Below the pieces are notes generated by a model that was not told where the DNA came from, did not search any database, and worked only from the letters and a program-made list of their open reading frames with translations. Of a DNA stretch of 64,000 nucleotides, positions 51,077 to 59,892 are shown piece after piece (positions within the stretch are counted from its first letter, which is position 1; the number at the start of each line of letters is the position of its first letter). The translations under genes and the position numbers were made by a program. This DNA comes from Xanthomonas sp. DAR 35659 (GTDB lineage: Bacteria; Pseudomonadota; Gammaproteobacteria; Xanthomonadales; Xanthomonadaceae). The stretch spans positions 1,230,001 through 1,294,000 of the forward strand of contig NZ_CP162488.1 of the NCBI RefSeq assembly GCF_041242975.1. Direction: 5' to 3'.

Positions 51077-51808
51077 TCAGCGGGGGCTCAGCGCTGCCAG
51101 CAGCGCGTCGATGGGATGGAAGCGCACGTCCAGCTCGGCGCGCAGGACATCGCGCATGTCCTGGCGGAACCGCTTCAGCCAGGCGCCTTGGTGCGTCGTC
51201 GGGGTGGCGGCGTCCGCCGCGGTGGCGCCGTCCGGTGGGGTCTGCGCGGCCTGGCGCAGGCGTTCGAAATGCCGCTCCAGCAGCGTTGGGACCGTGGCCA
51301 GCAGGGCGTGCTCGCGCGGGCTCAGGGTCGATTCCATGACCGCGTCCACTTCCGCCAGCCGCGCCATGTCGGCCGAGCGCCGCGCCAGCGTGTCGCGCAA
51401 CTGGCCGCGCAGGCGGCCGGTGGCGGTCAGCATCGAGCGCTGCAGCGACAGGTAGCGCTCGCGCAGCGGTGCGTAGTCGCTCGCCGCGTCGGCCTCCGCC
51501 GCCTGGCCGTGGCCGCGCGGCTTGCCCGCAGCCCTGGTGAAATCGGCGCCGATGGCGTCCTCCAGCGTCGCGCGCACCCGTGCGCATTCGCCCGCGTCGG
51601 TGTCCGCGAACGGGGCCTCGGCGTCGATGGCCGGCAGCTTGCCGTCCAGCGCGCGGGACACGGCGACGGCGCGCGTCCAGTCGATCCATTGGCCGAGGCG
51701 GTCGGCCAGCACAGGGCTGGACGGCGCGATCTCGGCTTCGGTGAGACGTGCGAGGAGGCGAATGAACGCCGGGCCCGGGACAGGCGGCCGTGGAAGAGCT
51801 TTCGCCAT
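51077..51808 (-). CDS. DUF3348 domain-containing protein (ZorF-like position)
   Basis: A 243-residue protein of the DUF3348 family: PGPAFIRLLARLTEAE and LGQWIDWTRAVAVSRALDG at the N-terminus, YAPLRERYLSLQRSM in the middle, and a C-terminal RDVLRAELDVRFHPIDALLAAL. No membrane segment or enzyme motif. The ATG at 51808 is chosen over a TTG at 51829; no clear ribosome binding site is seen, and a TAAAAT -10-like box lies only about 20 bases upstream, so a very short leader is possible. It is the first gene of the operon with the ZorA-like and ZorB-like genes. Confidence 0.82.
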   Translation of the reverse strand: MAKALPRPPVPGPAFIRLLARLTEAEIAPSSPVLADRLGQWIDWTRAVAVSRALDGKLPAIDAEAPFADTDAGECARVRATLEDAIGADFTRAAGKPRGHGQAAEADAASDYAPLRERYLSLQRSMLTATGRLRGQLRDTLARRSADMARLAEVDAVMESTLSPREHALLATVPTLLERHFERLRQAAQTPPDGATAADAATPTTHQGAWLKRFRQDMRDVLRAELDVRFHPIDALLAALSPR

Positions 51809-52098
51809 GCGTCTGCGCAAAGCGCGCAATTTTACACGCGAATGACATCCGGGGCCGGGAAATGCCGCGCGGGTCGGTGCGCGCCGACCTGCGCGGTCCG
51901 CTGCGGTTCAAGCAGCGGCGAGGGGGGTGGGCGCACCGGGGCGCTGGATGGCGGTCCCGCGCGCCGACGGTGGCTGCGCAGGAGGCAGGCTGGACGGGCG
52001 ATCCAGAGGTCTGGCCGATGCGCGCCGGATGCGGTCGGCCTGTCTGCGCAGCCTGGCCATCGTCACGCCGCTCCAGCGCCGCCCTCCGCGGCGTCGCG

Positions 52099-52833
52099 CT
52101 ACAACTGCTGCTCCCCGCGCAGGACGGGATAGGGATTGAGCGATTCGCCCTTCCACCACTGCCGTTCCGGGCCGAGCCGGTGGATCTCGAAATGCAGGTG
52201 CGGCGCGCCGGGGTCGGCGTTGCCGGTGCTGCCGACATAGCCGATCACCTGGCCGCGGCGGATCGCCTGTTGCTCGGCCAGCCCGTCGGCATAGCGCTGC
52301 AGGTGCGCGTAGTAGTACGCGTAGCGGCCGCTGGGCTCGAACTGGTACACGGTGAGACCGCCGCGCTCGCTGTCGAACAGCTTCTCCACGCTGCCGTCGG
52401 CCACCGCCAGCACCGGCGTGCCGGCGGGCGCCAGGATGTCGATCGCATCGTGCTGGCGGCCCTGGCTGCGGGCGTCGGTGAAGGTGTCCTGCAACTGGTC
52501 GCGGCGCACGCCCTGCACTGGGATCAGCAGCGCGGCGGAAGCGCTGTCGTCGGATCCCATGCCTGCCGCAGGCGCGGCGGCGGGCGGGAACGGTGCGGCC
52601 CCCGCCGCGGCTGGCGCAGGCGAAGGATTCGCCGTCGCGGCCTCGGTCGGGGTTGGTGCGGCTGCCGGTGCAGAATCGGCCGCGGCACCTGCCGCCGCGG
52701 CCACTGCCGGTGTGCCCGCGGCGACGGCGCTCGGCGTGGGACTGGGGCGCACCTGCACCACGCCATCGCGCAGCAGCCAGACACCCAGTGCCGCCGCGGC
52801 CACCAGTCCCACCAAGCTCAGCACGGTGCGCAT
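52099..52833 (-). CDS. M23 family metallopeptidase (LytM domain)
   Basis: A 244-residue envelope protein. One N-terminal membrane segment or uncleaved signal (VLSLVGLVAAAALGVWLL) is followed by a long Ala/Pro/Thr-rich linker (about 30-95) and a C-terminal LytM domain. Zinc ligands are in HDAIDI (HxxxD) and HLHFEIHRLG (HxH), so the peptidase is probably active on peptidoglycan cross-links. It lies 4 bases from the L,D-transpeptidase gene on the same strand, a second cell-wall enzyme. Confidence 0.9.
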   Translation of the reverse strand: MRTVLSLVGLVAAAALGVWLLRDGVVQVRPSPTPSAVAAGTPAVAAAAGAAADSAPAAAPTPTEAATANPSPAPAAAGAAPFPPAAAPAAGMGSDDSASAALLIPVQGVRRDQLQDTFTDARSQGRQHDAIDILAPAGTPVLAVADGSVEKLFDSERGGLTVYQFEPSGRYAYYYAHLQRYADGLAEQQAIRRGQVIGYVGSTGNADPGAPHLHFEIHRLGPERQWWKGESLNPYPVLRGEQQL

Positions 52834-52837
52834 GCGC

Positions 52838-53797
52838 TCACTCCTGCATGGTGACCGGCACCGAGGCGTTCACCGCCGCGGTCACGGTCAGTGCGTCCCA
52901 GTTGGTCAGGCGCACGCAGCCATGCGATTGCGCCTTGCCGACCCGTGCCGGCTCCGGGGTGCCGTGCAGGCCGTAATGGTCCTTGGACAGGTCGATCCAC
53001 ACCTCGCCGACCGGGTTGTTCGGCCCGGCCGCCAGCGTCGCCTTCTTGTCCGACTTGTCGGCATCCCAGAACAGCTTGGGGTTGTAGTGGAAGGTCGGCT
53101 GCCGCACCACGCCCTTGATCTTCCAGTCGCCGATCGGCAGCGGGTCGTGCTCGCTGCCGGTGGAAGCGGGGAACTGCGCCAGGATCGCGCCGTTGGCATC
53201 GAGCAGGCGCACGGTGGAGTCGGATTTGTCGACCAGCACCCGGGCCGCCTTGGGCAAGGCGGCGGTGCCGAGCACGTTCGGCACCTGCACGCTGGCGCCG
53301 GCCTGGGCGAAATCCACCGTCGGATTGAGCGCGCGCAGCAGCGCGGGCGCGGCGTGGAAGCGTTCGCCCAGGCGTTCTTCCACCGATTCGAAGCCCAGCG
53401 CCGGCAGCTTGGCCTTCTCCGCGGTGTCCTCGGGGATCTTGGGGAACGGACCGGCGATGTCCTCCGCGGTGAGCGTGTAGGCGACCAGCGCCGGGGCGGT
53501 GTCCTGCGCCAGCGCCTGCCAGGTGGCGTCGTCGAGTTCGCCGCTGGCGGGCAATCCGCGCGCGGCCTGGAACCCGGATACGGCGCGGCGCTGGTTGGAG
53601 CCGGCCTGGCCGTCGATTTCGCCCGGCGAGAAGTGCGCGCGGTCCAGCAGCACCTGCGCGCGCAGCAGCGAACGCTCGCCACTGTCCGGTACCGGCGCCG
53701 CGGCGGCGGCCTTGGCGGGCGGTTGCGCCACGGCGCTGCCGGCGGCGCAGGCCAACGCGGCGGCCAGGCAGGCGAGGGGAAGCGAACGTCGGGACAT
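52838..53797 (-). CDS. L,D-transpeptidase (YkuD family)
   Basis: A 319-residue periplasmic protein with a signal peptide ([19 protein letters not shown]). Residues about 45-95 form a peptidoglycan-binding domain ([26 protein letters not shown]). The YkuD domain has [10 protein letters not shown] and the catalytic [12 protein letters not shown] with Cys at about 297. It cross-links peptidoglycan or attaches proteins to it. The start at 53797 is preferred because the longer frame lacks a signal. It probably forms an operon with the M23 peptidase. Confidence 0.93.
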   Translation of the reverse strand: MSRRSLPLACLAAALACAAGSAVAQPPAKAAAAAPVPDSGERSLLRAQVLLDRAHFSPGEIDGQAGSNQRRAVSGFQAARGLPASGELDDATWQALAQDTAPALVAYTLTAEDIAGPFPKIPEDTAEKAKLPALGFESVEERLGERFHAAPALLRALNPTVDFAQAGASVQVPNVLGTAALPKAARVLVDKSDSTVRLLDANGAILAQFPASTGSEHDPLPIGDWKIKGVVRQPTFHYNPKLFWDADKSDKKATLAAGPNNPVGEVWIDLSKDHYGLHGTPEPARVGKAQSHGCVRLTNWDALTVTAAVNASVPVTMQE

Positions 53798-53959
53798 CGG
53801 CGGCTCCGGTGGAAGTTGGCTCCACCATGCCCGCGTGCGGCGACTAGCCCGCGTGAAATCGCTGGCTGCGGGATGACCGCGCCCGCCGATCCCGCTCAGC
53901 CGGTGCGCCGCTGCGGCCGCGCCGGCCGCGCGGTCCACGGCGCACGCTCCGCCGCGACA

Positions 53960-55915
53960 TCAGCCCGCCGCGGTCCGCCGCAGCGCGTAGGCCAGCAGCC
54001 GCGCCTGCACGCGCTCGCCGAGCCCGCGCGGCGCCTCCAGCGCCATGCGCTGCAGGCACGCCGCATCGCCGGCCTCGCGCGACAGCAGCGCGCGCGCCAC
54101 GGTGGCGAGCCTGGCGCCGCGGCCTGCCGTGCTGCGCTTGAGCCAGGCCAGCGCGCGCAGCAGGCGCTGCTCGACCGCGGTGAAGTCGCTGCCCAGCGGA
54201 TAGTCGGGCAGGGTGCCGTCGGCACGGAACGGCGCCAGCGCGGCGCGGACCCGCTCGGCCGTGTTGCGCTGCCAGTGCGCCGGCGCGACGAACGCGGCGC
54301 CGAGCTTGCGCGCCTGCCTGGCCTGCTGCAGCAAGGCCGGCTGGAACGCCGCGTCGGCCAGGCCGGTCATCGTGGTCACGCAATCCTCGTCGGTCAGGCC
54401 GCGCAGGTCGGCGATGCCGTACTCGTTGATATAGAGGTCGCGCAGGTGGCGCGGGATGGTGGTGTGGCCGTAGTTCCAGCGCAGGTTGGACTGCAGCGCC
54501 TTCCCTTCGCCACGGGTGGCGCGGAACATCAGCACGCTGCGCGCGTCGTCCAGCGCATGCGCCATCGCCACGAAGTTGTACTGGCCACCGACGCCCGACA
54601 CCACGCGGCCGTCGTCCAGTGCATCGGACACCGCCGCGCCGAGCGCGGTGGCCATCATGCAGGAGTTGAAGAAACGCGCCTCGCGCCGCTGCAGGCGGCG
54701 CAGCGCTTCGTCGCCGTAGAGCTGGTTGATCGCGCTGATCCGGTGCATGCCGATGCCGGCGCGCGCCTCCGGCGCCATCTCGCGCAACCAGGCGTAGAAC
54801 TCGGGCGAGCCGAGGTAGAACGCGCCCTGCAGGTATTCGCCGTCGCGCTGCAGCCGCGCGTGGTCGTCGGCGTCGGCGCGGCCGTCGGCCATGCGCTGCA
54901 TCAGCTCGGCATCGTCGAGCACCTTGCGCCGGATCACGCCGCACTGGACCAGTTGCCGGAAGCCTTCGTTGAGCATCTCGCTGCAGCCGAACAGGCCGAC
55001 CGAGAACGGCGCCAGTCCGCCGCACTCGCGCACCGCCGGATGCGTCTCCAGCGCCGGATCCAGCGCCGCCAGCACCTGCCGGTAGCGCGCGTTGTCGGTG
55101 TGCCGCAGCACCAGCGCGTGGCACAGCGCATCGGCCAGGGTGCCGATGCCGATCTGCAGGGTGCCGCCATCGCGCACCAGGGTGCTGGCGTACAGGCCGA
55201 TCGCGTAGTCGGCATCGGCCACCGGTTGCCGCGGCAGGCCGAACAGGCGCGGGTACGGGCCCGGCGGGCCGACCACCACGTCGAAGAACGTCGCATCCAC
55301 CACCGCGCAGCCGCCGATCCACGGCAGCTGCGGATCGATCTCGGCCACCAGCAACGGCCGCGGCAGGCCGCGCCGGCGCACCGCGTCCAGCGTGTCCTGG
55401 GTGATGTCGTTGTTGCACGAGAACGACAGGCGCGTGCCGCCGGGTTCGCGCGCGACCTTCTGCACGATCAGGTTCGGCGCGCGCTGCGCCACCGCGTCGG
55501 CGGCATGGGTGTAGTTGAGGCTGGTGTAGCCGCGCTGCGCCTGCGCCGAGTGCAGCAGCCCACCGGACTGCATGTAGAACTCCTCGACCTGGATGTGCGC
55601 CGGCAGCGCGTCGCGCTGCATGGCCTGCACGTACTTGAGCTTGGGGAAATCGTCGCCGAAATGGCGCTGCACGAACGGGCGCGCGAAGCGTCCTTCCAGG
55701 CCGTCGCCGCCGGCCGCCGGCGGGTTCAGCGACAGGGCGGTGTACAGCTGCATCGGCCGCGCCGGATCGGCGGCGACCCGGTCGTAGAGCGCATTGAGCA
55801 GGCGGTGCGGCTTGCCGATGCCCAGCGGCGCGCCGATGCGCAATGCGCCGGGAATGCGGTGCAGGATCAGGTCGACGGTGGCGTCGAGGTCTTCGAGGTG
55901 GTCGGTCATCGGCAT
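53960..55915 (-). CDS. Acetyl-CoA hydrolase/transferase family protein
   Basis: A 651-residue protein of the acetyl-CoA hydrolase/transferase (CoA transferase) family. The N-terminal domain shows GAPLGIGKPHRLLNALYDRV, and the C-terminal domain has FNSCMMATALGAAVSDAL, VSGVGGQYNF and GHTTIPRHLRDLYINEYGIADLRG. The last, a CoA-binding region, is a strong family marker. It is longer than the usual 430-500 residues, with extra sequence in the middle and a helical C-terminus. Start codons at 55915 and 55909 are both possible. The substrate is unknown. Confidence 0.85.
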   Translation of the reverse strand: MPMTDHLEDLDATVDLILHRIPGALRIGAPLGIGKPHRLLNALYDRVAADPARPMQLYTALSLNPPAAGGDGLEGRFARPFVQRHFGDDFPKLKYVQAMQRDALPAHIQVEEFYMQSGGLLHSAQAQRGYTSLNYTHAADAVAQRAPNLIVQKVAREPGGTRLSFSCNNDITQDTLDAVRRRGLPRPLLVAEIDPQLPWIGGCAVVDATFFDVVVGPPGPYPRLFGLPRQPVADADYAIGLYASTLVRDGGTLQIGIGTLADALCHALVLRHTDNARYRQVLAALDPALETHPAVRECGGLAPFSVGLFGCSEMLNEGFRQLVQCGVIRRKVLDDAELMQRMADGRADADDHARLQRDGEYLQGAFYLGSPEFYAWLREMAPEARAGIGMHRISAINQLYGDEALRRLQRREARFFNSCMMATALGAAVSDALDDGRVVSGVGGQYNFVAMAHALDDARSVLMFRATRGEGKALQSNLRWNYGHTTIPRHLRDLYINEYGIADLRGLTDEDCVTTMTGLADAAFQPALLQQARQARKLGAAFVAPAHWQRNTAERVRAALAPFRADGTLPDYPLGSDFTAVEQRLLRALAWLKRSTAGRGARLATVARALLSREAGDAACLQRMALEAPRGLGERVQARLLAYALRRTAAG

Positions 55916-55964
55916 AGCTTAGGCGAGCGCCGCGCTCGCATGCGTCCGCGGTGATGCAAGGCAC

Positions 55965-55993
55965 TTGACAGTCGCATCGTTTACTCGTGTAAT
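55965..55993 (+). promoter_or_regulatory. Promoter of the blaI-type operon
   Basis: A consensus TTGACA, a 17-base spacer and TGTAAT, 26 bases before the start codon. The -10 box is inside the first dyad operator. Confidence 0.8.
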
Positions 55994-56014
55994 CGAAAAA
56001 AATTACAGGTGTAA
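55981..56014 (+). promoter_or_regulatory. Two BlaI-type dyad operators
   Basis: TTACTCGTGTAA (55981-55992) and the perfect dyad TTACAGGTGTAA (56003-56014) resemble the TACAnnTGTA boxes of BlaI/MecI repressors. The first covers the -10 box and the second the start of transcription, so bound repressor should block the operon, including its own gene. Confidence 0.75.
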
Positions 56015-56019
56015 ACGGA

Positions 56020-56388
56020 ATGACGATCAGCGATGCCGAAGCCGTGGTGATGCAGGTGCTGTGGGAGCGGCACCCGCTCGGCGCCGAGGAGGTGTTCGCG
56101 GCCCTGGCCGGGCACGGCGGCTGGGCCGAGCCCACGGTCAAGACCCTGCTCAATCGCCTGCTCAACAAGGGCGCCATCCGCGCCGACAAGCAGGGTCGCC
56201 GTTATCTCTATACCCCGTTGCTGGCCCGCGAGCAGTGGGTGCAGCAGCAAAGCGAAGGCCTGCTCGAACGCCTGTTCGGCGGCCGTGTCGCGCCCTTGGT
56301 GGCGCACTTCAGCGAACGCGGCAAGCTGAGCGATGCCGATATCGCGGAACTCAAACGACTGATCCAGGAGCTTGACGATGAGCGTTGA
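56020..56388 (+). CDS. BlaI/MecI/CopY family transcriptional repressor
   Basis: A 122-residue winged-helix repressor: ISDAEAVVMQVLWERHPLGAEEVF opens the DNA-binding domain, with the recognition region EPTVKTLLNRLLNKGAI and wing KQGRRYLYTPLL. The C-terminal helices (GLLERLFGGRVAPLVAHFSE) form the dimer interface. Signalling through the M56 partner would lead to cleavage of the linker. It overlaps the sensor gene by 11 bases and is preceded by a promoter with two dyads. Confidence 0.93.
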   Translation: MTISDAEAVVMQVLWERHPLGAEEVFAALAGHGGWAEPTVKTLLNRLLNKGAIRADKQGRRYLYTPLLAREQWVQQQSEGLLERLFGGRVAPLVAHFSERGKLSDADIAELKRLIQELDDER

Positions 56389-57880
56389 AACGTTCGTGGC
56401 AGGGATGTGGGCGACGGCGCTGGCCGGCAGCGCGGCGATCGTGGCGGTGCTGGCGGTGCGCGCGCCGTTGCGGCGCCTGTTCGGCGCGGGGCTCGCCTAT
56501 GCTGCCTGGGCCATGGTGCCGCTGGCGATGTTCGCGGCGCTGCTGCCTGGCGACGCGCGTCCGTCGTTGCCGTCGTTGGCGCTGCCGCAGGTGTGGGTGG
56601 GCGCGACGCAGACGACGGGCATGGCCGGCACACCGATGCCGGGCGCGGACCGGTACGCCGCAGCGTGGTTGTTTGCGCTTTGGCTGCTGGGCGCCACGGC
56701 GATGGCCGTGACCCTGTGGCGGCAGCAGCGGCGCTACCGGCGCAGTCTGGGGCAGCTATCGCCCGGCACCGACGGGGTGCTGTACGCGCAGCATGCGCTG
56801 CATGGTCCGCTGGTGCTCGGCGCGTGGCGCCCGCGGATCGTGGTGCCGCTGGATTTCGCGCAGCGCTATCCGACTGCGCAGGCGCAACTGGTCCTGGACC
56901 ACGAGCGCACCCATATCGCCCGCGGCGACACCCGCCACAACCTGGTGCTGGCCGCCTTGCGCTGCGTGTACTGGTTCAATCCGCTGTTGCACTGGGCCGC
57001 GGCGCGGTTCCGCTTCGATCAGGAACTGGCCTGCGACGCGGCGGTGCTGGCGCGGCATCCGGCCTCGCGCCGCAGCTATGCCGAAGCGATGCTGCAGACC
57101 CAACTGGATGCGATCGCATTGCCGGTCGGCTGCCACTGGCAGGCCGGGCAGACCTTGCGCCAGCGCATCGCGCTGCTGCAACGGCCGGCGGTGCGCGGTT
57201 GGCGGCGGCGTGCCGGCATCGCCGTGGTGGCGACGCTGGCGCTGTGCGGGGCCACGGCGGCCTGGGCGTTGCAGCCGCTGCCGGCGTCCTCGTTGGCGAG
57301 CAGCGACCGAGCCGCCGGGCTGGCGAAGGCGCAGGTGCCCGACACGGCCGCGCGCGCCTCCGGCGATCAAACACGTTCCGCGCCCGCATACGCTTGGGCC
57401 GCCGACGCGGCGGCAGCCTCGGCCAAGCGCGGGACGACGCCGGCCACGCCGCTGGCGATGAATCCACCGGTCTACCCGCGCGAGGCACTGGACAAGGGCG
57501 TTTCGGGGAAGGTGCTGCTGCTGGTCGATGTGGACGCGGCCGGCCGCGTCAGCGACGTCGCCCTGTCCGGGCACGGCAGTGGCGATGCCGTGCTGGATCA
57601 GGCGGCGATGGCGGCGGCCCGGCAGTGGCGCTTCGTGCCGGCGAAAGCGCGTGGGCGGGCGATCGCCTCGCGGCTGAAGATTCCGGTCAACTTCGACCTG
57701 GGGATGCAGCCGGCGGATGCGCCGCCGGGCATGGCCAATGCCGCTCGCTACAACTGGTATCTGCTGGACATGGATGGCGACCCGCGTGACTACCGTTGCG
57801 ACATCCTCTACACCCCCGGGACCCTGGGCGGAGGCGATCCCCTGTACTGCGGTTTCGCGGTCAAGGTGGCCACGCGATGA
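56378..57880 (+). CDS. M56 (BlaR1-type) metallopeptidase with C-terminal TonB domain
   Basis: A 500-residue membrane protein. N-terminal membrane helices lead to an M56 zinc-protease domain with LDHERTHIARGD, in which His175-Glu176 and His179 form HExxH; WFNPLLHWAAARFRFDQELACDAAVL follows. A further membrane helix (IAVVATLALCGATAAWAL) ends near residue 300. Instead of a penicillin-sensor domain the outer part has a TonB C-terminal domain (about 362-450: PPVYPREALDKGVSGKVLLLV, AARQWRFVP) and a small Tyr-rich tail. The start at 56378 overlaps blaI. The ligand is unknown; beta-lactam sensing is not evident. Confidence 0.88.
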   Translation: MSVETFVAGMWATALAGSAAIVAVLAVRAPLRRLFGAGLAYAAWAMVPLAMFAALLPGDARPSLPSLALPQVWVGATQTTGMAGTPMPGADRYAAAWLFALWLLGATAMAVTLWRQQRRYRRSLGQLSPGTDGVLYAQHALHGPLVLGAWRPRIVVPLDFAQRYPTAQAQLVLDHERTHIARGDTRHNLVLAALRCVYWFNPLLHWAAARFRFDQELACDAAVLARHPASRRSYAEAMLQTQLDAIALPVGCHWQAGQTLRQRIALLQRPAVRGWRRRAGIAVVATLALCGATAAWALQPLPASSLASSDRAAGLAKAQVPDTAARASGDQTRSAPAYAWAADAAAASAKRGTTPATPLAMNPPVYPREALDKGVSGKVLLLVDVDAAGRVSDVALSGHGSGDAVLDQAAMAAARQWRFVPAKARGRAIASRLKIPVNFDLGMQPADAPPGMANAARYNWYLLDMDGDPRDYRCDILYTPGTLGGGDPLYCGFAVKVATR

Positions 57881-58467
57881 GCCTGCGCTGGGTCGGCGTT
57901 GCCTTCGCCAGCCTGTGTCTGGTCGGCTGCGCCAGCCAACCGCCGCGCGAGCAGGCGCAGCGGCTGGATTCGGTGGATCAGCGTCTGCTCGCGCCGGGCG
58001 GCGATGGCGCCGCCGCTGGTTCGATCACGCCCTACAGGATGCAACCGCAGCAGGTGTTCCGCATGCCGCAGCCGCTGGACGCGGCCACGCCGCAGTTGCC
58101 GTCCGATTCGCCGCGACAAACATTGGCGCCGACCACCGTGTGCGTGCGTGTGATCCTGACCGCGCAGGGCGCGGTGCAGCGCAGCGAGCCGCTGCACGAT
58201 CGCGAGGACTGCAACGCCGGGGCTTTGGCGGACAACGCCGATCTGCTGCAGGCGGTGCAGCAGCAGATCGCGCACTGGCGCTTCGTGCCGGCGGCGATCT
58301 GCACGTACACCGATCCGGCGCAACGTCCGGCGGTGGCGGATCGTTGCGACGCTGCGGCCTCGATCGAGGAAGTGCCGGTGACCTTGGCCTATGCGTTCAC
58401 GTTCGAAGTGCGGCAGGGCAAGGCCAGTGTGCAGGCTGGAGATTTGGGGGGACGTGGGGCGCGTTGA
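57877..58467 (+). CDS. Lipoprotein of the blaI operon with TonB-like domain
   Basis: A 196-residue predicted lipoprotein: signal GVAFASLCLVGCAS with lipobox LVGC. The second half resembles a TonB C-terminal fold (VCVRVILTAQGAVQRSEPL, then QQQIAHWRFVPAAICTY, where HWRFVPA matches the partner protein's QWRFVPA). It overlaps the M56 gene by four bases (ATGA at 57877), so the three genes form one operon. The role is unknown; perhaps an envelope-stress component sensed with the M56 protein. Confidence 0.75.
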   Translation: MSLRWVGVAFASLCLVGCASQPPREQAQRLDSVDQRLLAPGGDGAAAGSITPYRMQPQQVFRMPQPLDAATPQLPSDSPRQTLAPTTVCVRVILTAQGAVQRSEPLHDREDCNAGALADNADLLQAVQQQIAHWRFVPAAICTYTDPAQRPAVADRCDAAASIEEVPVTLAYAFTFEVRQGKASVQAGDLGGRGAR

Positions 58468-58546
58468 GTGAAGGCGTCGGCGGAGAGCGTAGTGGAAGTG
58501 CTTTAGTGCAGGGTCCCCGGTTGAGGCGCCGGTTGTCTGTGAGTGT

Positions 58547-58573
58547 CTGTCGCGGCTGAAGCCGCTCCTACAG
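58547..58573. repeat. Half REP-like element
   Basis: Only the right arm of the palindrome (TGTCGCGGCTGAAGCCGCTC followed by CTACA) is present, between converging genes. Confidence 0.7.
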
Positions 58574-58588
58574 GAGCGCGGGGCTCGG

Positions 58589-59146
58589 CTACAGCATCTG
58601 TGGCTTGAACAGGCGGCGCCGCGAGATCTCGGCACCGGACAGCATGAACTTGCCGTCGCCGCGGTAGTGCAGGGTTTTGGGCAGTTTCGGCGACACGGCG
58701 ACGTGCGCCTTCACCACTTCCCAGACGAACAGGTTGTGCCGGGCAATGCCGCGGCCGTCGTGCAGGCGGCACTCGAAGCTGGCATAGCACTCGGCGATCA
58801 GCGGCGCCTGCACCTGGCTGCCGGCCACCGCGGTCAGGCCGAAGTGGGCGAACTTGTCCACCTGCGCGCCGCTGCTGTTGCCGATGCCGACCACGGTGTC
58901 GACCAGGTCCGCGGTGGGCAGGTTGATCGTGCATTGCCGGCTGCGCCGGACCAGGTCGAAACTGTGGTTGGCGCTGGAGATGCAGCAGGCGATCAGCGAG
59001 GGCGAGAACTCCAGCACCATGTGCCAGCCCAGGGTCATGATGTCGCGCTGCCCGTTCCATGCCGAACCGACCAGCACCACCGGGCCGGGTTCGAGGAAAC
59101 GGCGCACCTGCTCGGTCGGATAATCGTGTTTGCGGTAGCGGCGCAT
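58589..59146 (-). CDS. Flavin reductase family protein
   Basis: A 185-residue FMN-binding split-barrel protein of the flavin reductase (flavoredoxin) family. ERPGPVVLVGSAWNGQ-like GPVVLVGSAWNGQRDIMTLGW and LIACCISSANHSFDLVRRS carry the flavin-binding strands; CTINLPTADLVDTVVGIGN and HNLFVWEVVKAHV are further family segments. The substrate is unknown. It is preceded by a short gap from modC on the same strand. Confidence 0.88.
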   Translation of the reverse strand: MRRYRKHDYPTEQVRRFLEPGPVVLVGSAWNGQRDIMTLGWHMVLEFSPSLIACCISSANHSFDLVRRSRQCTINLPTADLVDTVVGIGNSSGAQVDKFAHFGLTAVAGSQVQAPLIAECYASFECRLHDGRGIARHNLFVWEVVKAHVAVSPKLPKTLHYRGDGKFMLSGAEISRRRLFKPQML

Positions 59147-59213
59147 GGGGGCGTCCTCGCGGTGGCGACGCGACCAGTCTGGCCGGCGACGGTGAACGCC
59201 GCGTCGGCGCGCG

Positions 59214-59831
59214 CTACTCCAGCCGATGCACCGCATCGGCGATGCGTTCCACTTCCTCGGCCTGGTGGCTCACGTAGAGCATCGGCAGTCTCACTTCATC
59301 GCGTACCCGCTGCAGGTACGGGATCAGTTCGGCGCGGCGCGGCGCGTCCAGCGCCGACAGCGGTTCGTCGAACAGCAGGATCGCCGGCTGCGCCAGCAGG
59401 GCGCGGCCGATCGCCACGCGCTGCGTCTCGCCACCGGACAGGTTGCCCGGGCGCCGTCCCAGCAGCGGCGCGATGCCGAGCAGGTCCACCACCGCATCGA
59501 AGCCGAAGCGCGCGGCCTCGCCGCGGCCATGGCGGCCGTAGCCGAGGTTGCGGCGCACGTCCATGTGCGGGAACAGCCGCGCGTCCTGGAACACGTAGCC
59601 GATGCGGCGCCGATGGGTGGGCACGTCGATGCCGGCCGCGCTGTCGTAGAGCACGCGCTCGGCGATGACGATGCGCCCGCTGTGCGGCCGCAGAACGCCG
59701 GCGATGGCATTGAGCACGCTGGTCTTGCCGGCGCCGGACGGGCCGACCAGCGCGATCACGCGCGCGGCCTCCTCGATCCGCAGGCGGCGCTGGAAGTGGC
59801 CGCGGCGCACGTCGATGTCGATGCTCAGCAT
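59214..59831 (-). CDS. modC: Molybdate ABC transporter ATP-binding protein (short form)
   Basis: A 205-residue ABC ATPase. Walker A GPSGAGKTS, signature LSGGETQRVAIGRAL, and Walker B ILLFDEPLSAL with the following DAPRR are complete, and the His switch is in YVSHQAEEVERIAD. E. coli ModC is about 350 residues, with a molybdate-binding TOBE domain at its C-terminus; that domain is absent here, so ATPase control by bound molybdate may be lost. It lies 61 bases downstream of modB. Confidence 0.9.
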   Translation of the reverse strand: MLSIDIDVRRGHFQRRLRIEEAARVIALVGPSGAGKTSVLNAIAGVLRPHSGRIVIAERVLYDSAAGIDVPTHRRRIGYVFQDARLFPHMDVRRNLGYGRHGRGEAARFGFDAVVDLLGIAPLLGRRPGNLSGGETQRVAIGRALLAQPAILLFDEPLSALDAPRRAELIPYLQRVRDEVRLPMLYVSHQAEEVERIADAVHRLE

Positions 59832-59892
59832 CGGCGCGTCCCCGGCTTCGACGCGCTTGGCGGCGCATGCGAGGACACCGAGCGAAACCGGC

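Noticed and set aside
52352..55954. A 1200-codon + strand open frame over the M23, L,D-transpeptidase and CoA-hydrolase genes
   Set aside because: Three minus-strand genes with catalytic motifs occupy the region; the long frame shows no domain and is Arg/His-rich.
56020..57880. A beta-lactam resistance regulatory pair (blaI/blaR1)
   Set aside because: The sensor lacks a penicillin-binding sensor domain and no beta-lactamase is present, so only the family names BlaI and M56 are used.
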